The position numbers and the translations under genes are program-made. Below the pieces are notes generated by a model, which saw only the letters and a program-made list of their open reading frames with translations, did no database searches and was not told the origin of the DNA. From Saccharina japonica (lineage: Eukaryota; Sar; Phaeophyceae; Laminariales; Laminariaceae), in contig MEHQ01002668.1 of NCBI GenBank assembly GCA_008828725.1, positions 221,026 through 285,025 on the forward strand: a stretch of 64,000 bases of DNA, given 5' to 3'. This document shows, piece after piece, positions 50,301 through 59,300 of this stretch. Each line of letters begins with the position of its first letter. Position 1 is the stretch's first letter.

Positions 50301-53300
50301 AAGAGGAGCTAACGTACAGAGCGTGGTAAGACTGCTGTCAGACTAACAATAATGAGGTACGAAGAGAAGGCCAGTGCAGTACGTAGACAAAAAAAAATGA
50401 ATGGGTTACTCGACGCTCGCTCACCCGCCGCCGCCGCCTGACGACCCGTACTCGCTGGCCGGGAGCGTGAAGGGAGCGTTCATGCCGTCCTTTCCTAAGG
50501 CCTCCACCTCTTTCGCAACCTCCTGCGGGTCACGCGCCACCATCTCGTTCACCTGGGGAGGCGTGTCGGTTGCAAACGGATTGGGGGGTGGTTCAAGGTT
50601 GGGGGGTGTCGTTAAAAAACTGAAAGAGGAGGGGGNTTTTTTTTTCGTCGAGCCCGGTTCCTGGCCATGGCTGCCATCTCGCGTTGGCTTCAACCCCCCT
50701 GCCTCCCCTGCAGGATTATGGTCCGTCTCGAAAGGGATGCGTGGTCAATGGCCAAGCGACTAAGGCAAGCAACAAATGAGTACCCCCCCCCCTTCCACTG
50801 GNTTTTTCCCTTAGCATAGTGCTCTCATTGCTGTCTCGGAAAGTGGCCACACNAGAAATTAAATTAACTCATTGAAGCTGTCACCCATATGCAAGTCCGC
50901 TTCACAAGCGGTTCTTAGTAGGATGCAGCTCACCCTTCATGCGACTCGCCCAACACCTCACGGCGCTTCGCGCTTGGTGCTAGCAATGTCTGCCTGGTCG
51001 GTGAAAACACGACATGCTCCGTCCCGGCATTGTAGGGATGCGAGGGTCTATGGTCATACGACTACGGCCATGCATGAAAATGAAGTGCACCCCCCCCGCC
51101 CTCACCTCCTCCCCCGCCTCCGCCTCCCATCGTCCCCCCCCCTCTTTCATTTTTTTAACGCACGACCCATATAGTATGATATATTTATAGGTTGGGTTGG
51201 CGTCGGTTGGCAACGACGCTGTAAAACACGCCACTCGCTGCGTGAGCTAGACAACCAGGGTGCCGTTTTTTTTTGTTATTTTTTTTTTGGCGGTCACCAA
51301 AGCTGGCGGTCGAGTAGATCATTTGTGCGGGGTGGAGAACCTTTGTTCCGCACAAGGGGAATGGTCGTATCACGTAGTGTTAATATGGTAAGGCGTCCGC
51401 GAGGCAGTTACATAGTAAAACCCATTGCTGTCTCCGGAAGTGGCCACACCAGAAATTAAATTAACTCATTGAAGCTGTCGTCCATATGCAAGTCCGCCTC
51501 AGAGGCGGTTCTTAGCAGGATGCAGCTCACCCTCCATGCGACTCGCCCAATACCCCACGGCGTTTCGCGCTTGGTGCAAGCAATGTCTGCCTGGTTGGTG
51601 AAAACCCAACGCGCTCCGTCCCGGCATTGTAGGGATGCGAGGGTCTATGGTCATATGACTGCGGCCGTGCACAACATGGGGGGGGGCTGGCCAGCTAAAG
51701 ACTTGGAGGATGAGGGGGGTCTTTACATGTTCAATCCTCCGCCAGCTAATAGTATCAGATCAGCTATACTTGGTGAACAATACCGACACCCGGTAGAAAT
51801 CAATGAAAAAGGAGAGCATATCAAGCATATCAAAAACGGAGCGCCGGCGATGTTACAGAGGTGGCTTCGAAACATTGGGGTCCAAAACGATTATTACTAC
51901 CAGTACCTGGTATTAATACTTAGTCGCTCCCCAGGAGCATTGTTTTGTTCAACGTACCCAAAGCTAGAGGGACAGAGGTTGCCAGAGAGAACACTGATAA
52001 TAACAAGCTATGCCACCCACTTCCCCTCGAACGACTCGGTTGTCCCGGGCGGGCTGCCCCTGCCGCGCGAGGCGGGGCTCCGGAGACCCCTAGTGCTGTG
52101 TCCACGCCGGTTCCACTGACATCAATCTACAGCGCCCCCGCAGCCCAGACTTATAGCCACGGCCAGTCTCCTTCCTCCCATCACCAGGTTTTTTTTTAAT
52201 GGAATTGCCTGCTTGAATGACCCAAGGCTTCGTGGGAGCCGCTACATGTATACGTGTGACGCATGCTTGCCTTGTAAGGGTGGCGCCTTACGTTTTATTT
52301 AGGTTATACTCACTTGAGGAGCTGTATACTAAAAGTAAACTCAAAAAATGATGTTAAGAGGGAAATAAAAGTGATATATATATACCCGATGATCGAACCG
52401 ATGGCCTACATACGGCCATGCATGACATGAGTACACCCCCCCCACCCCTATTGAAAAACAAAACATAATGGTGGGCTTCTGACTCACCGCAGCGGACGCC
52501 GCCCCGAAGAACCCCTGCTCCGCCTTCTTAAACATCTCTATCTCCGGTTGGCACAGCTTCCCGCCGATGGCGTCGTAGTACCCGAACGCCTTGAACAGCT
52601 TCGAGGTCGCCTCCTGGAGCCGCTGCCGCGCCGCCGTCAGCTTCGCCTCATTGTTCGACAGCTTCGCCGCGTCGGCCCCCGGTTTCTCCTTCAACTCTCG
52701 CACCTGAGACAGACACAGACACGTACCAGGTATGATACAACGGGTTTCCAAGAGAGCATATGCCGGTGGCCGAAGGTCGATCGGGTCACGCTCTAACGCT
52801 TTAAAAGGTATGGTGGCATTGGCCAAAGTTGATTGGTTTTCAAGGAGAGTAGCGGTGGCCGAAGCCGATTGGTTCATGCTCTAAACGCATAGTAGCGCTG
52901 GCTAAAGCTGATTGGTGCACGCACACGTACAAGAGGTGGACAGAGCTGGTCGATTTACGTCTCTGTATGTAGAGGTGGTCAACGCCGATTGGTCCATCAC
53001 GCTTCTGAGAAGAGGGGTTTCAACGCGAGTAGCGGCGACCGAAGCCGAAAGGCTCACCCTCTAACTTACCTCGTACATAGCATATATAAGCATTGGGTAA
53101 AGCCGATTGGTTCACGTACCTGAACATACAGGCGGTGAAAGCTGATTGGTTCACGCTCCAGCATTTAGAGGTGGCCAAAGCCGATTGGGTCACGTTCCTA
53201 TCTAGAGTGCTGGCTACGTAGTGCCAATGGGCTCACCGGCTCACGCTCCTGCAGCAGCGGTGGCCAAAGCCGATTGGCCCACGCTCCAACCAAACGAAAC

Positions 53301-56300
53301 ACGGCCACACGCATCGATTCCGGTAAAATAACAACCCCTGTTTGCTAACCTCATTCCCAACCCGAATCCTACCCCGAACTCTAACCCGAACCCTAGCCGA
53401 AACTCTTACCCCTGGCGTCATGCTACGGTAAAGTTAAGGGTACCTTACTTATCTCAGGTTCCTGACATTCGATGAGAAGCCCTCTGCCTAGCCCAAAAGT
53501 CTGCTGTGAGGAAAAGGTACCAATAGGTAAGCCCTTCTTAAGGGACCCTACTGCTGCGGGGCGTTCGGGATTGGAGGTCCCTTATAGACCGGCCACCGCC
53601 CCCTTTACCGCAGTTGGTACCATAACGGCAGGCGAAAAAAAGGGGTGCGCAGAAACTTGACGCCCCTTAGTACCGCCTTTCCTTCAGCGCGTGGTCCCTT
53701 CAAAAGGTACTATTAATATTTACGGAGGACCATAGTAAATAGGACCAACTATTGTTGGAAAAAAATGCGCGGAAATATATACCACTCTGTCCCGAAATAT
53801 AAGCACCTTTTGTACATTAATATTATATACGAAAGGTTCTTATATTTCGGGACAGAGTGGTAGGTATTTACTATGGTCCACTGTAATAGGAGGCTAACAA
53901 TCCCAAGGGCTGGGCAGAACTCCAGCAAACCTGCCAACCACGCATGGCACTGCAGAGATACTGTACTGGGGAGTATCCTCTTCAGTCGAGGAGACGCCAT
54001 CAGTCTCACTTTCATGTATATATAGCCCCGAGGTACCCCCAAAAAGTACCCCCAAAAAGTACCCCCCAAAATTACCCCCCCAAAAGTGCCCCCAAAAGTA
54101 CACCACCAAAATGCCAAAAGTACCCCCCAAAATTATCCCCCAAAGTACCCCCAAAAAGTACCCCCCAAAATTACCCCCCCAAAAGTGCCCCCAAAAGTAC
54201 ACCACCAAAATGCCAAAAGTACCCCCCAAAATTATCCCCCGAAAGTACCCCTCAAAGTACCCCCCAAAGTACCGTCAAAAAGTACCCCCCTTGTTCAGAG
54301 AGCTGCCAGGTATGTACTTATGGCAACGTGACTCCCTTGCCCTTCTCACCCTCCGCCCTGTCCCAGCATTGTAGGGATGCGAGGGGTCTATGGTCATACG
54401 ACTACAGCCATGCATGAAAATGAAGTACACCCCCCTCCCCCCCCTTCCCCCGCGCGCGCGCACGCCCGAGCTCCTCCCACCTTCCGGACGTAGTGGTCGT
54501 AGTCCAGCTTAAGGTTGTTTCTGGAGTGCACCATCTTCTCCAGCTCCACGAACGGTAGCAGCTTGGCGCCAAGCGACTCCAGCGCCATAACCACGTCGCC
54601 GTCCAGCCGCTTCCTCATCTCCTCGTCCAGCTGGAACTGCGTGTTCTGGAACTGCACGTCGCGGACGTTCGCGTCGGCGCAGGCGTTGCCGAGGTCGGCC
54701 GAAGCCAGGCAAAGCGCCCGCACGCAGTCGAGCTGCCTCCTCATCGTCTGGTGCACCTTCGTCATCTGCGTGTCAAAAACAGTTTATAGTTTTGTGGGGG
54801 GTTTCGGTTCAGGTTTTGTCTTGGATTTTGGTTTGGGTTTGGGTTTGGGTTTTGGTTTTGGTTTAGGTTTTGGTTTGGGTTTGTTTTTTTTTGGGTTTGG
54901 GCGTGTTTTAGCAAGCGACGAAGAGTGAGTGAATGAGCGCTCGAAACGGAAAAGAGGACGGTCGAAAATACGAACGGGGGAAGACGCACGCCAAAACTTG
55001 GGGAGCCAAATCGAAACCGGGGAAAGCCTGGGACTACTAATAGAGGAAGGGAAGGCGCATCACACCTACGCCCTCCATGCCCCGTTTGGTTCCGTTTGGA
55101 GACTTGAAATGACCGTCGGCGATGCTTGTAGCTGGCGGGCTACCATGAGCGGGTGGGCGGGCGAGGTGTGCGCTGCACAGCGGACACTTGGGCGGTGCAG
55201 TGCCGACAGCGAGCCGCCAAAACGTCAGCGCGCTTTACCAGGCAAGCCGACCAAAAAAAACAGAAACGACGTGCACAGAAGACGCGCAACACGCATCACA
55301 CTTCACGCAATACTCGATACCTTGTACACAACACACCAAACAACACGCAACACCCAACACGCAAGCAGTACACAACACCCAACACACAAGCAGTACACAA
55401 CACCTAACACCCAACACACAACACGCAACACACAACACACAACACACAACACACAACACACAACACACAACACACAATATCCAACACCCAACACCCAACA
55501 CCCAACACCCAATACCCCCAATACCCAATACCCACACTCCAACACCCAGAATTCAACACTCCACCTTGTCTCGCAAATCGATGACAGGCTGCCACCGCTC
55601 CTCGAACTCTGAGTTGTCCGCGGCCTCCTTCCCCGTCTTCTGCGCGATGTTTTCTCGAAGGCGCCGTCGACCAGTGGAGAACTTGTCGATCATTCCAGCC
55701 TTGTTCGCAGCGGTATCGGACTCGCCTGCCCAGGGCAGACCCCCGACATCCAACCAAGCAAGAAAGCAGTCGCAAAAGAAATAGCACACGAAGAGAGAGG
55801 GAGAGAAATAGAGACAGATAGAGAGAGGTGGTTAGTAGCAGTAGCAGTGGCAGCAGCAGTAACAGTGGCAGTAGCAGTAGCAGTAGGCAGTAGCGGTGGC
55901 AGTAGCAGCAGCGGTGGCAGTAGCAGTAGCAGTGGTAGTAGCAGTAGCAGTAGCAGTAGCAGTAGCAGTAGCAGTAGCAGTAGCAGTAGCAGTAGCAGTA
56001 GCAGCGACAGTACAGGTGATATGTAATGCATTCCTGTTAGTAGCCTATACCGGGGTAGGTAACCCGGGTACTCCAAAGTATATATCACACACACCTTGGC
56101 ACTCACAAGATAAGAGGTTCGAGTTTTTTTCAGTGGTGCAATTCATAATAGCGGTAGTACATACAATAGTCAGTGCGCTGAGCCCTACCACCGCAGCCAC
56201 CTCGCGCAGCTGCTGTATCCAACAGTATGTACCTGGTATACAGCTACAGCTGGGTACTGGCTAGCGCAGCCAGTACAATATATACTGTGGAAATCAGCAG

Positions 56301-59300
56301 CCAGTGTGCTGTATTCCGTCAGTAATACTGCTGCGATGAAGCCGCGACCTAGCGGCAAGCCCGCGAGGCATCGCCCCCCCCCCCTCCCCGGCTAGTGAAG
56401 GGGGTTCGACGGAGGCGTTATGATTGGTGATATTTTTTATGTTCGCTTCATTTCCCATCACAATCCGAGGCTGGAATGGATCGGAGTTGGTAGCAGGAGA
56501 AAAAAGTCGTCCATCGTGCCGGGTGGGAGCCGTGTAGCCTGCAGGATCTAGCACATGTTTCCCGAGTTGGATCTGTACTTTACAGATCCAGCACAACTCA
56601 TCGAAACGACTGACTGATGTAGGATCTAGATCATCTGCAGTAGATAGATAACGATCTGTCTTAACATGGAAACGTTACAATGGTCGACAAACTACGATTA
56701 CAGCATTGGCCAGACGAAGCACCCGGTGCTGATGAGATGGTGACATAGGAGAATGCTGTTCGAAACGCAATGGAAGCAACCGGTGTTGGTGAGATGATGA
56801 GGTACGAGGTATGACACACGCGCAGCTCTCCAAAGAGTCATCTCGTGTAAATGTCCGCCCGTGCAGGCAACCTTTCCTTAGATGCGCCCGAACAGAAAAT
56901 AGAGCCTTTCCAAGCACAACGACCACCTCTCAGACCAACCAACCAGGCCTCTCGTTTGGGTTAAGCTTAAGGGCTGGTGGTAGAGATTCGGGTCGGGATG
57001 GTGGTGGCCGCCGTTGGCCGAAGCCGAAAATAACCTCACCATCGGGGGGGCGGGAAAAGCCTTACAGTTTCGTAACAAAAACCCTACCTCGTCAAATTTC
57101 GAGGTAGAACAGCATCCTTTTAGTCGGGGGCACGTCTGGGGAAGTTCGCCTGAACGGGTAGATTGCTGGCTTTCGACTTGCACCGTCCACCGAACGAGGT
57201 CGGCTGACTACACCGCCGCTTGCTCCGCCGGCTCCGCGGAGGAAGACCGAAACCCGCGAGAGGGGTGACAACTTGCTCGAAGACGAGCCTCTGCCTCCGC
57301 TGCGGCCACAAGCGTCGGCAGCAGCAGCAGCAGCAGTCGCCTCGAGCGACTTCGACTCGCCGCCCATCGATTGTTACAGCAGCAACGAAATAGACCGACT
57401 GAAACCTCCAGATGAGAAGACAGCGCGAACCAAAGCCAGTAGGACGCAGCCGACTCCACCCGTCCAGAGATCAACCCTAAATCAACCAGTCTGTATCACA
57501 CCTTGGGACCTGTATGGCCAACCCTGCGCTCCGCTGCGTGCCTCGCTCGCAAGCTAGCGACTGAAATAATAACTGGTACCAGGTGATTATGTAGATTACG
57601 GTATACGAGTCCACTAACCCGTGTTGATCTGATTGGTTAACTTCTCCCGTACATATTATATATACAAAAACATATATTTTCTCGTTCCTCGATAGTAATA
57701 CGCATTAGAACTGCATCATTTTATCCAGGCATGTCTGAGGAAGTTCAAGGCTGAACGGGCAGAATAACGCCAGCTGGTCATCAACTTATCCGCATTTGAC
57801 GTATAAAATATATATGTGGGAATTCGTAAAGGGCTGATGATGTGATGATCGAATTTGTCTTGATAACTGCAACCATGGTTTTGGGGCATACTACTTGAAA
57901 TTAGTGTGGGACAAGTTTAGGCAGTATATCTACGTAAACCATATACAGGATACCGGAGTGGTCCCTCTATAGCGCCGGTATTTGCCAGCGGGAAAAACCG
58001 GCGCTGTAACGGCAACCGGCGCTACTCCGGATTGGGGAATGTACAGGTTATAGTATGGAAACGGAAAACTGTGCCGAGCAATTTCACCGGCGCTATAGCG
58101 GTCAACCAGCGCTATAGAGGGACCACTACTGTATGTACTGCCTAAGGGTGACTTCCCTTTACCTGGGTCCCTCTCTGGCCGCGAAAGAGGGGTGGACAGA
58201 CCTTGATAGTAGATCTTTACGGGGGTGTTGTGCTTGACGCCCAAAGCCGACCCTCCGACCCGAACCCTAACCCTAACCTTAACCCGAACCCTATGCCAGT
58301 GGTCAGTGCTGGGATGCTGTGCTTGGTAAGACTCTAGGTTGACTCGGTCGGCGTGGATGGTGAGCTTGGAAAGACTCTTGGTTTGCTCGGGATGCTGTGG
58401 CTGGGAAAGACTCCAAGTTGATTGCGCCGCGTAAAGCACACCCTTGGCCAACCAGAGTGCCTAAATAGCTACCTTAGGAAGATCTACTATCATGCTTTGT
58501 CCACTACTGCCGCGAACATAACCCCATCTTGGACTCTGATACAAAAATAAAGCGGTCCTCTTATATACTGAAGTATATATAATACCAGGGTACATGTTAC
58601 AGGGTGACTCACTCAAGAAAGGCGGGAGTCCGGGATCCCCCCCCCCGGCTGCGACCGTTACACACAGCGTGCATTTTGCTGGCTGTGCCAAGTAATTCAT
58701 GCTGCCATGCTAACTACGGCGGTGGTAGTATGACACCGTACAGTATGGTATCATATCATGCCAGGTACATGAGACACGACATCTGCCCGGCGGGTACCCT
58801 GTCGGGGGACGTCCGTGGGGAGATCATAATAGAGTAGTCGGGAGGGCGACGCCGTCGTATAAAACATCAAAACCTATCAACACACCGACCCCTCCGCCAC
58901 GAGGAAACGAATGCCTCCATCTTCGCAAAACTGCCGCCAAGCTTGTCGTGAAAGTGTATCACCACCTGTTATACCAGGTACAAGGTGTTTTAGGGAAACA
59001 GGAAACAGACAAGAGAGTCTCAAGAGCTTGGCGATTCATGCCTTACCTCGGTACGTAAATACTATACCAGGTATACGGCTTACGGCTCGGCCAGGCCCTT
59101 TTAGATTAGAGACAGAGAACAAAGTTAGACACTGTTTGCTGTTGCACAAGTCGAGGAACATTCGATCACGCCTGGTGGCTTCGTGTCGTGTTCAAATGTC
59201 AGCTCGAGGGTATGGGTTAAGGGCTACGTACGTAAAGCATTCGCGAAATACCTTCGCATCGGATTGCGCGAAACTTCGATTTTTACGTAGTTATTAGTAC

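Larger units (their letters stand above)
42392..50424 (-). other. Gene 2 intron 5 (8.0 kb), site of nested elements
   Basis: Bounded by the exon 5 donor GG|gtgagc and the exon 6 acceptor. Nearly all of it is a decayed Ty3-type retrotransposon in plus orientation (antisense to gene 2) with later insertions, listed separately. Confidence 0.7.

Noticed and set aside
53894..54417. Gly/Tyr/Phe-rich and Pro/Lys-rich frames over the C-rich tandem repeat
   Set aside because: Repeat translation only, with no start context or splice sites.
55188..55784. Thr/Gln/His/Asn-rich frame of 198 codons and Cys/Val-rich minus frames
   Set aside because: Translation of the ACACAACAC microsatellite; the region is an intron border of gene 2.
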